A DNA stretch of 64,000 bases from NCBI RefSeq assembly GCF_014218295.1, contig NZ_AP023287.1:1-64000 (forward strand). Direction: 5' to 3'. A model generated the notes under the pieces. It was not told where the DNA came from. It was given only the letters and a program-made list of their open reading frames with translations, and did no database searches. This document shows, piece by piece, positions 13,035-23,692 of the stretch. How positions within the stretch are numbered: position 1 is the first letter of the stretch; the number at the start of each line of letters is the position of its first letter. A program made the position numbers and the translations under genes. This stretch comes from Mycolicibacterium litorale (lineage in GTDB: Bacteria; Actinomycetota; Actinomycetes; Mycobacteriales; Mycobacteriaceae).

Positions 13035-13454
13035 TCACGGCGTGCCGGTGTACCCGGCCGCGGTGAGGGCGTCGAGTACGTCGAGGGGGTCGGTCCCGAG
13101 ATCCCAGCGGCTCAGCACGAGCAGCCGATCATCGGCCGTGTCGATCTCCAGGAGCTTGGTCTTGCGGGCGAGCCGACGGAATTCGGTGATCCGCACGAGC
13201 GTGATGTCGGCGCGCGTCAACACTCGGTTACCGAACCAGCCGCGCACCACGACGCCGTCGGGTGTGATTGCCAGTTTCGGTCGCGCCCGCCACGACATGA
13301 TTGCAAACGTGATCAATCCCACTGCGGCAATGCCGGTGAGAATCCGTCCAGGCGGGTCTGTGACAACGATCACAGAGCCGATAGCCATCACGACGCCCAG
13401 GAGCCCGCAACCTGCGATTCCCGTGGCGGGCGGGCTCCACTCAGTTTGCTGCAT
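13035..13454 (-). CDS. Small membrane protein with bacterial PH-like domain (Rv0010c-like)
   Basis: The 139-residue product has two hydrophobic helices at the N-terminus (about residues 13-30 and 37-53), followed by a compact beta-rich domain containing ITPDGVVVRGWFGNRVLTRADI. This is typical of short actinobacterial PH-domain membrane proteins. The position between ppiA and crgA matches Rv0010c. Molecular role is unknown; membrane anchoring is inferred. Confidence 0.8.
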   Translation of the reverse strand: MQQTEWSPPATGIAGCGLLGVVMAIGSVIVVTDPPGRILTGIAAVGLITFAIMSWRARPKLAITPDGVVVRGWFGNRVLTRADITLVRITEFRRLARKTKLLEIDTADDRLLVLSRWDLGTDPLDVLDALTAAGYTGTP

Positions 13455-13609
13455 GGGTTGTGCACACCCTCTTACCGCTGCCGATGGGGTTATCCACAGG
13501 TGCTATCCCCAATGGGGATGAACTACACGGATGTGATTGACCCGCCCCGGCGTTGCTGAGACCTTCGCCAGCCGAACGCGAAATGAATTCATTTCAGCGA
13601 TCCGGGGGC
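13455..13609. promoter_or_regulatory. Intergenic region with two DnaA-box-like 9-mers
   Basis: Upstream of the PH-domain gene and downstream of crgA there are TTGTGCACA (13458-13466, one mismatch to TTGTCCACA) and TTATCCACA (13490-13498, the classical DnaA-box form). The palindrome ATCCCC-AAT-GGGGAT lies at 13505-13519. DnaA binding is inferred from the motifs only. Confidence 0.45.
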
Positions 13610-13894
13610 TCAGCGCCAGCGCATCGTGAGCAAAAGTCCGGTGATCATGAAGGCAAACGCGATCGCGTAGTTCCACGGACCGAGGTCGGCCATCCACTGC
13701 AGCAGATTGGGGGCGTCCACCGGGTTGGTTGCGGCGAGCTGGAAAACCAGTAGCCAGATCAAGCCGATGAGCATCAGCCCGACGAAGAGCACGACGAACC
13801 ACACGCTGGACGGCCCGGCCTTCACCTTCACCGGAGTCCGGCTCACCGGGTTGATGGTGAAGTCGTTCTTCTTGCGGACTTTCGACTTGGGCAT
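13610..13894 (-). CDS. crgA: Cell division protein CrgA
   Basis: CrgA is a small divisome protein that interacts with FtsZ, FtsQ and PBPs. The 94-residue product begins [14 protein letters not shown] and has two membrane helices (about residues 31-53 and 75-92) separated by a short extracytoplasmic loop rich in proline and asparagine, ending RWR. I start it at ATG 13894; the longer minus-strand frame upstream overlaps the DUF881 gene and is not coding. It is the Rv0011c equivalent. Confidence 0.95.
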   Translation of the reverse strand: MPKSKVRKKNDFTINPVSRTPVKVKAGPSSVWFVVLFVGLMLIGLIWLLVFQLAATNPVDAPNLLQWMADLGPWNYAIAFAFMITGLLLTMRWR

Positions 13895-13960
13895 GGTCAC
13901 CTTCGGAGGCTGTCGGCGCCGCATGAACACCGGTGCGCGGACCGGCCCCTCAATGCGACG

Positions 13961-14797
13961 ATGGTGCAGATGCCCCCTGAGCCTAACGTAGGACCCGCTC
14001 GGGAAACGCCGCGCACAGAGCCGGCGGCTCCCGCGGCGCCGGCGCGCCCGGCTGCGACACCGCGCTCGGCGTGGCGTTTCGGCGTGCCGATGGTCTGCCT
14101 GGCCGCAGGTCTGTTGCTGGCCGCCACGCACGGTGTCTCGGGCGGCGACGAGATCCGCCGCAGCGACGCGCCCCGTCTGGTCGACCTCGTCCGGGAAGCG
14201 CAGCAGTCCGTCGACCGGTTGGGCGCCGAACGCGACGAACTCGCGGCGAGCATCGACGGCCACCACGGCGGCTCCCCCGGCACCGCCGCCGCGCTCACCG
14301 CGATCACCGACCGGTCCGCGGCACTGGCCGCCGCCGCCGGTCTGGATCCGGTGAAGGGTCCCGGCCTGGTCGTCACCCTCAACGACGCCCAGCGCGACGC
14401 CGAAGGCCGGTTCCCCCGCGACGCCTCGCCCGACGATCTGGTGGTCCACCAGCAGGACATCCAGGGTGTGCTCAACGCGCTGTGGAGCGCGGGCGCCGAG
14501 GGTATCCAGATGCAGGATCAGCGCCTCATCGCGACGTCGGCGCCGCGGTGCGTCGGCAACACGCTGCTGCTCAACGGGCGCACCTACAGCCCGCCCTACG
14601 TCATCACCGCCGTCGGCGACGCCGGGGCGATGCAGGCCGCGCTGGCCGCATCTCCCCTGGTGTCGCTGTACAAGCAGTACGTGGTGCGCTTCGGACTCGG
14701 CTACACCGAGGAGCCCCGCGCCGAGGTCGAGCTGCCAGGACACACCGAACCGGTCCGGATGCAGTACGCCAAGCCGCTCGGGCCGCTCGGATACTGA
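13961..14797 (+). CDS. DUF881 family membrane-anchored protein (Rv0012-like)
   Basis: The 278-residue product has a proline/alanine-rich cytoplasmic N-terminus, one membrane helix (about 44-58), a coiled-coil segment (SAPRL to DELAAS region, about 68-90) and a C-terminal DUF881 domain with [16 protein letters not shown]. The fold is predicted to be extracytoplasmic. DUF881 proteins sit next to division genes in Gram-positives, but the role is unproven. ATG 13961 and ATG 13970 are both possible starts, with no clear ribosome site to decide. Confidence 0.85.
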   Translation: MVQMPPEPNVGPARETPRTEPAAPAAPARPAATPRSAWRFGVPMVCLAAGLLLAATHGVSGGDEIRRSDAPRLVDLVREAQQSVDRLGAERDELAASIDGHHGGSPGTAAALTAITDRSAALAAAAGLDPVKGPGLVVTLNDAQRDAEGRFPRDASPDDLVVHQQDIQGVLNALWSAGAEGIQMQDQRLIATSAPRCVGNTLLLNGRTYSPPYVITAVGDAGAMQAALAASPLVSLYKQYVVRFGLGYTEEPRAEVELPGHTEPVRMQYAKPLGPLGY

Positions 14798-14825
14798 TCC
14801 GCCGCACCGCATGTAACCTGGGCGA

Positions 14826-15500
14826 ATGCAGTTCTTGGTCGTCGACAATTACGACAGCTTCGTGTTCAACCTCGTCCAGTACCTCGGACAGCTCGGGGTG
14901 GACGTGACGGTGTGGCGCAACGACGACGACCGACTGCGCACCGACGCCGACATCGCCGCGGCCGCCGACGAGTTCGACGGTGTGCTGCTGAGCCCGGGGC
15001 CCGGTACCCCCCAACGCGCCGGCGCATCCATCCCGCTCGTCCACGCGTGTGCCGAGGCGGGTACCCCCCTGCTGGGGGTGTGCCTCGGCCACCAGGCGAT
15101 CGGGGTGGCGTTCGGCGGCACCGTCGACCGCGCGCCCGAACTGCTGCACGGTAAGACCAGCGTCGTCCACCACACGAATTCCGGTGTGCTGCAGGGACTT
15201 CCGGATCCGTTCACGGCCACCCGGTACCACTCGCTGACCATCCTGCCGGACACCGTGCCCGACGAACTCGAGGTCACCGCGCGCACCCCCGGTGGCGTCA
15301 TCATGGGGGTGCGCCACACCGAACTGCCCATCCACGGGGTGCAGTTCCACCCCGAGTCCATCCTCACCGAGGGCGGCCATCGGATGCTGGCGAACTGGCT
15401 CGGCTATTGCGGCAGCGCCCCGGACGAGGATCTGGTCCGTCGCCTCGAGGACGAGGTGGCCACCACGGTCGCCGCCGCTACGACGCGAAGTTCAGCGTGA
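14826..15500 (+). CDS. trpG: Glutamine amidotransferase of anthranilate/aminodeoxychorismate synthase (TrpG/PabA)
   Basis: The class I amidotransferase supplies ammonia from glutamine for anthranilate or 4-amino-4-deoxychorismate synthesis. The 224-residue product has the oxyanion SPGPGTP, nucleophile motif [10 protein letters not shown] and the His-Glu pair in VQFHPES, so it should be active. No synthase large subunit is adjacent, so it probably serves folate, tryptophan or both. It is the Rv0013 equivalent. Its 3' end overlaps the convergent pknB end by 23 bases. Confidence 0.93.
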   Translation: MQFLVVDNYDSFVFNLVQYLGQLGVDVTVWRNDDDRLRTDADIAAAADEFDGVLLSPGPGTPQRAGASIPLVHACAEAGTPLLGVCLGHQAIGVAFGGTVDRAPELLHGKTSVVHHTNSGVLQGLPDPFTATRYHSLTILPDTVPDELEVTARTPGGVIMGVRHTELPIHGVQFHPESILTEGGHRMLANWLGYCGSAPDEDLVRRLEDEVATTVAAATTRSSA

Positions 15501-17352
15501 TCCGGCTGTCGAAGTTCACCCCGGTGCCCGGCGGCGGAGTCTGACGGACGACGGCGTTGGTGCGCTGACCGCTGTTCGGCACGTCACCGCCCTTGTCCAG
15601 CACACCGGTCCACCCCAGCGCGCGTAGCCGCGGTTCCGCGTCGGTCCAGAACTGCCCGGTCAGGTCCGGCATCACGAACTGGTTGCCGCGCGACACCTGC
15701 AGCTGGATCAGCGTGTCCACGGGCACGTTCTCCCCCGCCACCGGGCTGGTCCCGAGGACCTGTCCGGCCGGTTCGGTGCTGTCGACCTCGGCGGGCACCG
15801 AGTTGCGGAAGCCCGACGCGGTGAGGATCTGCTGTGCGGATTCGACGGTCTGGCCGACGACCTCGGGAATGGTGCGGCTCTGCGGACCGGACCCGACGAT
15901 GATCGTGATCTCGTTGGTGATCGCCGACGTCTGGTTGGCCGGCGGGTTGGTGGCCATCACCCGGTCCTTGAGTTCCGGTGTCGACGGCGAGGTCTGTTGG
16001 CGGAACCGCCCGAATCCGGCGTCGGTGAGCTTTCGCACCGCCTCGGCGTACGTCAGCGACTTCACGTCGGGGACCTCACGCTGCTCGGGCCCGGTGGAGA
16101 CGTTGAGGGTGATCTCGTCGCCGGCGTCGGCCTCGGTGTTGGCCTCCGGCGTGGTGCCGATGACGTGGTCGGGCGGCACCTCGGAGTTCGGCTCCTGCTG
16201 GGTGCGCACCGCGAACCCGGCGTTCTGCAGCTGGGCGATGGCCTCGGCGGACACCTCACCGCGCACGTCGGGGACCTGCACCGCGCGGGTGCCGCCGCCG
16301 TAGGTGTTGATGGCCACGGCCACCACCACGGTCAGCACCGCGAGCACGGCGACGGCTGCGATCCAGCGGCCGATCGATCCGCCGCGGTTGCGTTGCACGA
16401 GCCGCGGCTCGGGGCGCGGCATGTGCGTCAGCGGTTCGGTGCGCTCGTGGTGCGGTGCGGCCGACAGCATCGACGTGCGCTCGGCGTCGGTGAACACCTT
16501 CGGCGCCTCGGGCGCCTCGCCGCTGTGCACCCGCACCAGGTCGGCGCGCAGTTCGGCGGCCGTCTGGTAGCGGTTGTCGGGGTTCTTGGCCAGCGCCTTG
16601 AGGACGACGGCGTCGAGTTCCGGGGTGATCCCGGGATGACGCTGCGACGGCGGGACCGGATCCTCGCGGACATGCTGGTAGGCCACCGCGACGGGCGAGT
16701 CGCCGACGAAGGGCGGCTCGCCGGTGAGGATCTCGTAGAGGACGCAGCCCAGGGAGTAGACGTCGGAGCGGGCGTCGACCTTCTCCCCGCGCGCCTGCTC
16801 CGGTGACAGGTACTGCGCGGTGCCGATCACGGCCGCGGTCTGGGTGACGCTGTTGGAGTCGGCCAGCGCGCGGGCGATGCCGAAGTCCATCACCTTCACC
16901 GCGCCGGTCTTGCTGATCATGATGTTGGCGGGTTTGACGTCGCGGTGGATGATCCCGTGCTGATGGCTGAAGTTCAGCGCCTGACAGGCGTCGGCGATGA
17001 CCTCCAGCGCCCGCTTGGGCGGCATCGGCCCTTCCGAGTGGACGATGTCGCGCAGCGTCACGCCGTCGACGTACTCCATCACGATGTAGGGCAGCGGGCC
17101 GGTCGGCGTCTCGGCCTCACCGGTGTCGTAGACCGCGACGATCGCCGGATGGTTCAGCGCGGCCGCGTTCTGCGCCTCCCGGCGGAACCGCAGGTAGAAA
17201 CTCGGGTCGCGGGCCAGGTCGGCGCGCAGCACCTTGATCGCGACGTCGCGGTGCAGGCGGGTGTCGCGGGCGAGGTGAACTTCCGACATTCCGCCGAAGC
17301 CGAGGATCTCCCCTAGCTCGTAGCGGTCGGACAGATGCTGTGGGGTGGTCAT
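15478..17352 (-). CDS. pknB: Serine/threonine protein kinase PknB with PASTA domains
   Basis: PknB senses muropeptide/lipid II and phosphorylates cell-wall and division proteins. The 624-residue product has an N-terminal kinase domain (glycine loop [11 protein letters not shown], Lys40, HRDVKPAN, activation loop with TQTAAVIGT), a juxtamembrane linker and one membrane helix near residue 340 ([16 protein letters not shown]). Four extracellular PASTA repeats follow. ATG 17352 overlaps the pknA stop by four bases. It is the last gene of the minus-strand shape operon. Confidence 0.97.
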   Translation of the reverse strand: MTTPQHLSDRYELGEILGFGGMSEVHLARDTRLHRDVAIKVLRADLARDPSFYLRFRREAQNAAALNHPAIVAVYDTGEAETPTGPLPYIVMEYVDGVTLRDIVHSEGPMPPKRALEVIADACQALNFSHQHGIIHRDVKPANIMISKTGAVKVMDFGIARALADSNSVTQTAAVIGTAQYLSPEQARGEKVDARSDVYSLGCVLYEILTGEPPFVGDSPVAVAYQHVREDPVPPSQRHPGITPELDAVVLKALAKNPDNRYQTAAELRADLVRVHSGEAPEAPKVFTDAERTSMLSAAPHHERTEPLTHMPRPEPRLVQRNRGGSIGRWIAAVAVLAVLTVVVAVAINTYGGGTRAVQVPDVRGEVSAEAIAQLQNAGFAVRTQQEPNSEVPPDHVIGTTPEANTEADAGDEITLNVSTGPEQREVPDVKSLTYAEAVRKLTDAGFGRFRQQTSPSTPELKDRVMATNPPANQTSAITNEITIIVGSGPQSRTIPEVVGQTVESAQQILTASGFRNSVPAEVDSTEPAGQVLGTSPVAGENVPVDTLIQLQVSRGNQFVMPDLTGQFWTDAEPRLRALGWTGVLDKGGDVPNSGQRTNAVVRQTPPPGTGVNFDSRITLNFAS

Positions 17353-18680
17353 GTCTGTGTTCGGAGCCATGTCTGTGCTGGGGCGGGCAGCGCCCGTAGG
17401 TGCGCGGATGCGGCGGCCGCGTCGGGGCCGGCGGCCCCGAATCTGTCTCCACCATGACCGATGACCGCAGAAGAGGTCCAATCGGGCAGCCACTCGGGCA
17501 TGGCGGTGGGCGACTGATACGGCGTGGTCTCGGTGATCGTGTTCGTGACGGTCGGCGGCGGGATCTCGCGGTCCTTGCGGTCCTGCGCGTTGAGCACGAT
17601 CAGGATCGCGATGACGATCGCGAGCGCGCCCAGCACACCCGCGGCCCACAGCAGCGCACGCTGACCCGAGGAGAACGTCCGTCGCGGCGGCGGCGGCCGG
17701 TGGATCGCCCCGGTGGGGCGGGCCCGGGCGGCGGTCACCGGGGCACGGCCGGTGAAGTCGGCGGCCGCGCGGGCCTGGGCGGCCGACGGGACCGCGGCCG
17801 GGGAGGCGCGCCCGATGGTCGGCGCCTGATTCGGCCGGGGCGGACGCCGGCCCGAGCGCACCGCGGCCACCGCGTCGGCGAACGGCCCGCCGGAGCGGTA
17901 GCGCATACCGGGGTTCTTGGCGAGCGTGATCTCGATGAGTTCGCGCACGTTGGGCGGCAGGTCCGCGGGCAGCGGCGGCGGCGTCTCCTTGATGTGCTTC
18001 ATCGCCACGGTCAGCGCCCCGTCGCCGGTGAACGGCCGCTTGCCAGACACGGATTCGTAGCCGACGACCCCGAGCGCGTAGACGTCGCTGGCGGCGGTCG
18101 CATCGTGGCCGAGGGCCTGCTCCGGCGCGATGTACTGGGCGGTGCCCATCACCATCCCGGTCTGGGTGACCGGCGCCGCGTCGACGGCCTTGGCGATACC
18201 GAAGTCGGTGAGCTTCACCTGACCGGTCGGGGTGATGAGGATGTTGCCGGGTTTGACGTCGCGGTGCACCAGACCGGCGGTGTGCGCGACCTGCAGTGCG
18301 CGGCCGGTCTGCTCCAGCATGTCGAGGGCGTGCCGCAGCGACAGCCGGCCGGTGCGCTTGAGCACCGAGTTCAGCGGTTCACCGTTGACCAGCTCCATCA
18401 CCAGGTAGGCGGTGCGGCCTTCGCCGTCCATGTCCGTCTCGCCGTAGTCGTAGACGCTGGCGATACCGGGGTGGTTGAGCATCGCGACGGTGCGGGCCTC
18501 GGCGCGGAACCGTTCGACGAATTCGGGGTCGGTGGAGTACTCGGCCTTGAGGACCTTGATCGCGACGCGGCGGCCCAGCCGGCTGTCGACGGCCTCCCAG
18601 ACCTGGCCCATACCGCCGGTGGCGATGAGCCGCTGGAGCCGGTAGCGGCCGGACAGGGTGACGCCGACGCGCGGACTCAT
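17349..18680 (-). CDS. pknA: Serine/threonine protein kinase PknA
   Basis: PknA controls cell shape and division together with PknB. The 443-residue product starts at ATG 18680 with [15 protein letters not shown]. The kinase domain carries [23 protein letters not shown] and DFG. A proline/arginine-rich linker leads to one membrane helix ([20 protein letters not shown], about 350-370) and a short extracytoplasmic tail without PASTA repeats. It lies 31 bases behind pbpA and overlaps pknB by four bases. Confidence 0.97.
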   Translation of the reverse strand: MSPRVGVTLSGRYRLQRLIATGGMGQVWEAVDSRLGRRVAIKVLKAEYSTDPEFVERFRAEARTVAMLNHPGIASVYDYGETDMDGEGRTAYLVMELVNGEPLNSVLKRTGRLSLRHALDMLEQTGRALQVAHTAGLVHRDVKPGNILITPTGQVKLTDFGIAKAVDAAPVTQTGMVMGTAQYIAPEQALGHDATAASDVYALGVVGYESVSGKRPFTGDGALTVAMKHIKETPPPLPADLPPNVRELIEITLAKNPGMRYRSGGPFADAVAAVRSGRRPPRPNQAPTIGRASPAAVPSAAQARAAADFTGRAPVTAARARPTGAIHRPPPPRRTFSSGQRALLWAAGVLGALAIVIAILIVLNAQDRKDREIPPPTVTNTITETTPYQSPTAMPEWLPDWTSSAVIGHGGDRFGAAGPDAAAASAHLRALPAPAQTWLRTQT

Positions 18681-18711
18681 TGCTCGCCTCGCTTCGCTCG
18701 ACTTCGGTGAA

Positions 18712-20187
18712 TCACGAGCCCTCCCGCAGGGCGGCGGCGATGGTGGCCCGGCCGATCGGGGCGGCGACCGCCCCGCCGGTCGCCGAAAGGCGGTTGCCGC
18801 CGTTCTCGACCAGCACGGCAACGGCGACCTTGGGAGCCTGCGCCGGTGCGAAGGCGATGTACCAGGCGTGGGGCGGAGTGTTGCGGGGATCAGTCCCGTG
18901 CTCCGCAGTGCCTGTCTTCGAAGCGATCTGCACGCCGGCGATGGCTCCCTTCTGCTGCGTCTGCTGCTCGGCGCCGACCATCAGATCAGTCAGTGTAGCC
19001 GCGACCTCGGGTGTCACCGCCCGGCGCTCTTCGACCGGTTCGGTCGTGGTGAGGTTTGCCAGATCGGGTCCGCGCAGGCTGTCGACCAGGTAGGGCCGCA
19101 TGGTTACCCCTTCATTCGCGATGGTGGCAGCGACCATCGCGTTCTGCAGCGGTGTCAACGCCACGTCCCGCTGGCCGATGCTCGACATGCCCAGAGCCGC
19201 GGCGTCGCTGATGGGGCCGACGGTGGATTCGGCGACCTGCAGCGGGATGGGCGCGGGTGCGGTGTCGAGCCCGAACGCGGACGCGGTGTTCTTCAGGGCG
19301 TCGGCACCGGTGTCGATGCCCAGTTCAACGAACGCGGTGTTGCAGGAGCGGGCGAACGCCTCGCGCAGCGGTGCGGTCGGTCCGCCCCCGCAGGCCGAGC
19401 CGCCGAAGTTCTCCAGCGTCACAGTGCTGTCCGGCAGCGGGACGCGCGGCGCCGCGGTCAGTTGGGTGTCCGCGGTGGCGCCGTTCTGCAGCGCGGCCGC
19501 GGTGGTGATCACCTTGAACGTCGACCCCGGTGGGAAGGTCTCCGAGATCGCGCGGTTGACCAGCGGATTGTCCGGGTTGTCGCGCAGCCGCTGCCACGCC
19601 GCCGTCTGCTCCTCGACGTCGTGGGTGGCCAGCAGATTCGGGTCGTAGGACGGTGCGGACACCATCGCGAGGATCTTGCCCGTCGACGGCTCCAACGCCA
19701 CCACCGCGCCCTTGCACGGGCCGTTGCAGCCGTTCTCCATCGCGTCCCACGCGGCCTGCTGCACCTGCGGGTTGAGCGTGGTGACCACGTTGCCGCCGCG
19801 GGGATCGCGGCCGGTGAAGAAGTCGGCCAGCCTGCGGCCGAACAGGCGCTCGTCGGAGCCGTTGAGGATGGTGTCCTCCGCCCGTTCCAGGCCGGTGCTC
19901 GAATAGGTCAGCGAGTAGAACCCGGTGACGGGTGCGTAGGCCGCCGCGTTCGGGTACACGCGCAGGAAGCGGAACCGGCCCGGGGTGGCCACCGAGTAAG
20001 CCAGCAGCTGTCCCCCGGCGGTGATCTGGCCGCGCTGGCGGGAGTACTCGTCGAGCAGCACCCGCTGGTTGCGCGGATCGGTGCGCAGACCGTCGGCGGT
20101 GAACACCTGGGTGATGGTGGCGTTGCCGAGCAACAACACGATCAGCACCATGATCGTGACGGAGATGCGCCGCAGTGAGGTGTTCAT
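18712..20187 (-). CDS. pbpA: Penicillin-binding protein PbpA (class B transpeptidase)
   Basis: PbpA cross-links peptidoglycan at the septum and elongation sites. The 491-residue length and active-site spacing match M. tuberculosis PbpA: Ser222-x-x-Lys225 (STFK), Ser281-Cys-Asn283 and Lys424-Thr-Gly. An N-terminal signal-anchor helix covers residues 9-27. ATG 20187 overlaps the rodA stop by four bases; the longer upstream frame lies within rodA. Confidence 0.97.
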   Translation of the reverse strand: MNTSLRRISVTIMVLIVLLLGNATITQVFTADGLRTDPRNQRVLLDEYSRQRGQITAGGQLLAYSVATPGRFRFLRVYPNAAAYAPVTGFYSLTYSSTGLERAEDTILNGSDERLFGRRLADFFTGRDPRGGNVVTTLNPQVQQAAWDAMENGCNGPCKGAVVALEPSTGKILAMVSAPSYDPNLLATHDVEEQTAAWQRLRDNPDNPLVNRAISETFPPGSTFKVITTAAALQNGATADTQLTAAPRVPLPDSTVTLENFGGSACGGGPTAPLREAFARSCNTAFVELGIDTGADALKNTASAFGLDTAPAPIPLQVAESTVGPISDAAALGMSSIGQRDVALTPLQNAMVAATIANEGVTMRPYLVDSLRGPDLANLTTTEPVEERRAVTPEVAATLTDLMVGAEQQTQQKGAIAGVQIASKTGTAEHGTDPRNTPPHAWYIAFAPAQAPKVAVAVLVENGGNRLSATGGAVAAPIGRATIAAALREGS

Positions 20188-21599
20188 ACCTTGTCGATCA
20201 CCTCGGTGCTGGCGGCGGCGAGCGGGGTCTGCTGCTGCGGTTTGGTGTTGATGATCGGGCGGCGCGCCGCATGGGAGATGCGCAGCAGGATGGCCAGCAG
20301 CAGGTAGTTGGCCAGCAGCGAGGACCCGCCGTAGGACATCCACGGCGTGGTCAGGCCGGTCAGCGGGATCAACCGGGTGACGCCGCCGACGACGATGAAC
20401 AGCTGGATCGCCAGCGTGGACGCCAGGCCGGCGGCGAGCAGCTTGCCGAAGCTGTCGCGCACGGCGATCGCGGTGCGCAGCCCGCGGATCACCAGGATCG
20501 TGTAGAGCATCAGGACCGCCGAGAAGCCGACCAGGCCGAGCTCTTCACCGACCGCCGCGATGATGAAGTCGGTCGACGCCGCCGGCACCGTGCCCGGCTG
20601 TCCGTTGCCCAGGCCGGTGCCGAAGATGCCGCCGGTGGCGAAGCTGAACATCGACTGCACCATCTGGTAGCCGGCGCCCTCGGGATCGGCGAACGGGTCG
20701 AGCCACGTCTGCACCCGCACCCGGACGTGGCCGAAAAGGTAATACGCCGCAACGCTTCCCGCCGCGAACAGGCTCAGCCCGATGGCCACCCAGCTGATCC
20801 GGTCGGTGGCGACGTAGAGCAGCACCAGGAACGACGCGAACAGCAGAAGCGACGTCCCGAGGTCCTTCTCGAAGACCATCACCGCGATGGAGGCGAACCA
20901 TGCGGCCAGCAGCGGGGCGAGGTCGCGGGGCCGGGGCAGCGTCATGCCCAGGAAGTGCTTGCCGGCACTGGTGAACAGCTCCCGTTTGTCGACCAGCACC
21001 GCGGCGAAGAAGATCAGCAGCAGGATCTTGGAGAACTCGGCGGGCTGGATCGAGAAGCCGGGCAACTCGATCCAGATCTTGGCACCGTTCTGCTCCGACA
21101 TCGAGGCCGGCAGCACGGCGGGGATGGCGAGCAGGATCAGACCGGTCAGCCCGCACACGTAACCGTAGCGGGCGAGCATCCGATGGTCCTTGAGAAGCGT
21201 GATGACACAAGCGAATCCGATGACACCGACCAGCGTCCACAGCATCTGCTGGTTGGCGGTGCCGCCGAGGCCGCGTTCGATCAGCTCACCCTGGGCGAGG
21301 TCGAGGCGATGGATCATCACCAGACCCAGGCCGTTGAGCAGTGCCACCACCGGAAGCAGCAGCGGGTCGGCGTAGGGCGCGTAGCGCCGCACGGCCAGAT
21401 GCGCTCCGGCGAACAGCGCCAGGTATCCGGCGGTGTACTGCGCCAGATCCCAGCTGATGCCCTGTTCCTGGTTGGCCTCCACCATCAACAGGGCGACGGT
21501 CGTGATGACCGCGGCGAAGGCCAGCAGTAGCAGTTCGGCGTTGCGCCGATTCGGCAGCGGCGGGGTGACCGTCACCGGCGACTGCGGCTGGGTGGTCAT
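20184..21599 (-). CDS. rodA: SEDS peptidoglycan glycosyltransferase RodA
   Basis: RodA polymerises glycan strands from lipid II and pairs with the class B PBP encoded just downstream. The 471-residue polytopic protein has about ten to twelve membrane helices and the SEDS hallmarks QPAEFSKILL and, near the C-terminus, PLTGLTTPWMSYGGSS. It overlaps pstP and pbpA by four bases each, consistent with translational coupling. Confidence 0.96.
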   Translation of the reverse strand: MTTQPQSPVTVTPPLPNRRNAELLLLAFAAVITTVALLMVEANQEQGISWDLAQYTAGYLALFAGAHLAVRRYAPYADPLLLPVVALLNGLGLVMIHRLDLAQGELIERGLGGTANQQMLWTLVGVIGFACVITLLKDHRMLARYGYVCGLTGLILLAIPAVLPASMSEQNGAKIWIELPGFSIQPAEFSKILLLIFFAAVLVDKRELFTSAGKHFLGMTLPRPRDLAPLLAAWFASIAVMVFEKDLGTSLLLFASFLVLLYVATDRISWVAIGLSLFAAGSVAAYYLFGHVRVRVQTWLDPFADPEGAGYQMVQSMFSFATGGIFGTGLGNGQPGTVPAASTDFIIAAVGEELGLVGFSAVLMLYTILVIRGLRTAIAVRDSFGKLLAAGLASTLAIQLFIVVGGVTRLIPLTGLTTPWMSYGGSSLLANYLLLAILLRISHAARRPIINTKPQQQTPLAAASTEVIDKV

Positions 21600-23089
21600 G
21601 ACGCCGCCCGGCAGGTCGTTCCCGGTTGTGGTGGCGGGGGCGGCAGCGCGGTCACGGTGGGCGACGGGGACGGCGGCGGAGGCGGGGCGACGGTGGTCGG
21701 CGTCTCCGGAGCGGGAGTGGTTGCCGGCCGCGGAGATGCGGAAGCGCCCTCCCCCGGGGCTTTCGTGGGTGAGGGCGTCGGAGGCGGTGCGGGCGTCGGC
21801 GTCCGGCGCGTGGTCGGCGGGGTGGCCGGACAGATCGGCAGCACCGAACTGCGGGCGAGTTCCTCGATCTGGGCGATCGCCTCGTCGAGGGAGCCACCCG
21901 GAAGACCCGCGATCACCTGTGCGCGTTCCGATTCGCGCATGTCCTGCACGTTGAGCAGTTGGCAGTCGCGGCTCTCGCCGGACTGGCCCGCGCTGATCAG
22001 CGAGAGTTCGTTGCGGGCGTTGAGGCAGCCGAGTAGATACGGCTCCTGCAACGAGTAACCGAGAAACGAGCCGTCCACGCCGCGCATGATCGAGACGGTG
22101 CCGTCGTGCGCCGTCACGTAGTAGTTGTTGCGCACGATCTCCCGGCCGATCGCCAACCCGGCCAGCACCACCAGGACCAGCAGGGTGGCGGCGATGATCA
22201 TGCGGCGTTTCGAGCGCGGCTTCTTGACGGGCTCTTCCGGCGGCGCCACAACACGTTTCGGCGCATTGCGTTTCGGGTTGAACGCGGATGCGCGGCCCGC
22301 GGCGGTGTTGGGCGGCGGTTGATCGTCGTCACCGGACACCGCGCCCGCCAGGATCGGGGCGGTCTGCCCGTAGTCGTAGTCCACGACGTCGGCGACCACC
22401 ACGGTGACGTTGTCGGGTCCGCCGCCGCGCAACGCCAATTCGATGAGGCGGTCGGCACTTTCGGCGACGTCGGGAATCTGCAGCGCCTCGGCGATGGTCT
22501 CGTGGCTGACCGGATCGGACAACCCGTCCGAGCACAGCAGGTAGCGGTCCCCGGCACGGGCCTCGCGCATGATCAGCGTCGGCTCGACCTCGTGTCCGGT
22601 GAGCGCCCGCATGATCAGGGAGCGCTGCGGGTGGCTGTGCGCCTCCTCTGCGGTGATCCGGCCCTCGTCGACGAGCGTCTGGACGAAGGTGTCGTCCTTG
22701 GTGATCTGGGTGAGCTCGCCGTCGCGCAGCAGGTATCCGCGCGAGTCCCCGATGTGGACCAGGCCCAACCGGTTGCCCGCGAACAGGATCGCCGTCAGCG
22801 TCGTGCCCATCCCCTCGAGTTCGGGGTCGGCCTCCACATGGGCGGCGATGGCCGAGTTGCCCTCGCGCACCGCCTCGTCGAGCTTGCGCAGCAGATCGCC
22901 GCCGGGTTCGTCGTCGTCCAGATGGGCCAGCGCGGCGATGACGAGTTGGGAGGCCACCTCGCCGGCGGCGTGACCGCCCATCCCGTCGGCCAGCGCGAGC
23001 AGGCGGGCGCCGGCGTAGACGGAATCCTCGTTGTTGGCGCGGACCAGGCCGCGGTCGCTGCGCGCGGCATACCGGAGTACGAGCGTCAC
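21596..23089 (-). CDS. pstP: PP2C-type phosphoprotein phosphatase PstP
   Basis: PstP dephosphorylates PknA, PknB and their targets. The 497-residue product has the PP2C domain (NNEDSVYAG, ADGMGGHAAGE, HIGDSRGYLLRDG, CSDGLSDPV, GGGPDNVTVVV) in residues 1-240. A juxtamembrane linker and a helix near 305 follow, and an extracytoplasmic tail ends in a strongly proline/threonine-rich stretch. Start is GTG 23089, overlapping the fhaB stop. Confidence 0.96.
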   Translation of the reverse strand: MTLVLRYAARSDRGLVRANNEDSVYAGARLLALADGMGGHAAGEVASQLVIAALAHLDDDEPGGDLLRKLDEAVREGNSAIAAHVEADPELEGMGTTLTAILFAGNRLGLVHIGDSRGYLLRDGELTQITKDDTFVQTLVDEGRITAEEAHSHPQRSLIMRALTGHEVEPTLIMREARAGDRYLLCSDGLSDPVSHETIAEALQIPDVAESADRLIELALRGGGPDNVTVVVADVVDYDYGQTAPILAGAVSGDDDQPPPNTAAGRASAFNPKRNAPKRVVAPPEEPVKKPRSKRRMIIAATLLVLVVLAGLAIGREIVRNNYYVTAHDGTVSIMRGVDGSFLGYSLQEPYLLGCLNARNELSLISAGQSGESRDCQLLNVQDMRESERAQVIAGLPGGSLDEAIAQIEELARSSVLPICPATPPTTRRTPTPAPPPTPSPTKAPGEGASASPRPATTPAPETPTTVAPPPPPSPSPTVTALPPPPPQPGTTCRAAS

Positions 23090-23550
23090 GGGCGCAGCTC
23101 GATCACCGTCTTGCCGATCCGAACCGGCGTGCCCATCGGAACCCTTACCGCAGTCGTCACCTTCGCCCTGTCAAGGTATGTGCCGTTGGTCGATCCTAGG
23201 TCCTCGACATACCACTCCGACCCTCTCGGCGACAGCCGGGCGTGCCGCGTCGACGCATAGTCGTCGGTCAACACCAGCGTCGAATCGTCGGCACGGCCGA
23301 TGAGCACCGGCTGGCTGCCCAGCGTGATGCGGGTCCCTGCCAGTGCGCCCTCGGTGACCACGAGCTGCCGGGCCACACTGCGCTGCCGGTTGGGCAGCAG
23401 CGACCCGCGCAGCGCCAGACCGCGCCGCACCATGACCGCACCCGTCGGCGCGTAGATGTCGGTGCGCAGGATGCGCAGCACCGACCAGATGAACAACCAC
23501 AGCAGCAACAGGAAGCCGACACGCGTCAGCTGCAGCACCAACCCCTGCAT
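23086..23550 (-). CDS. fhaB: FHA-domain protein FhaB (FipA)
   Basis: FhaB is a membrane-anchored phosphothreonine-binding adaptor connected with PknA/PknB and FtsZ-FtsQ. The 154-residue protein has one N-terminal helix (about residues 10-27) and a C-terminal FHA domain with GRADDSTLVL, STRHARL and STNGTYLD. ATG 23550 is the first start after a 142-base gap to fhaA. Confidence 0.95.
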   Translation of the reverse strand: MQGLVLQLTRVGFLLLLWLFIWSVLRILRTDIYAPTGAVMVRRGLALRGSLLPNRQRSVARQLVVTEGALAGTRITLGSQPVLIGRADDSTLVLTDDYASTRHARLSPRGSEWYVEDLGSTNGTYLDRAKVTTAVRVPMGTPVRIGKTVIELRP

Positions 23551-23692
23551 CTGACGTCCTCTCCGTGTTCACCTCACGCCGGTATCACCGTCGGGCGCGC
23601 GCCTGCTGGCAACGTCACGATACTTGGGGTAGCGATCGGGACGAAGACGAAGCCGACAGCTTGACCTGAACGTGACCGGGCGCGGTATGTGC

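Noticed and set aside
13895..14848. Minus-strand extension of the crgA frame to a 412-residue protein
   Set aside because: The upstream part is antisense to the DUF881 gene and has non-protein-like composition; crgA alone is complete from ATG 13894.
17400..18710. Plus-strand 436-codon open frame opposite pknA
   Set aside because: Highly Arg/Gly-rich antisense of a certain kinase gene; no motif, no ribosome site.
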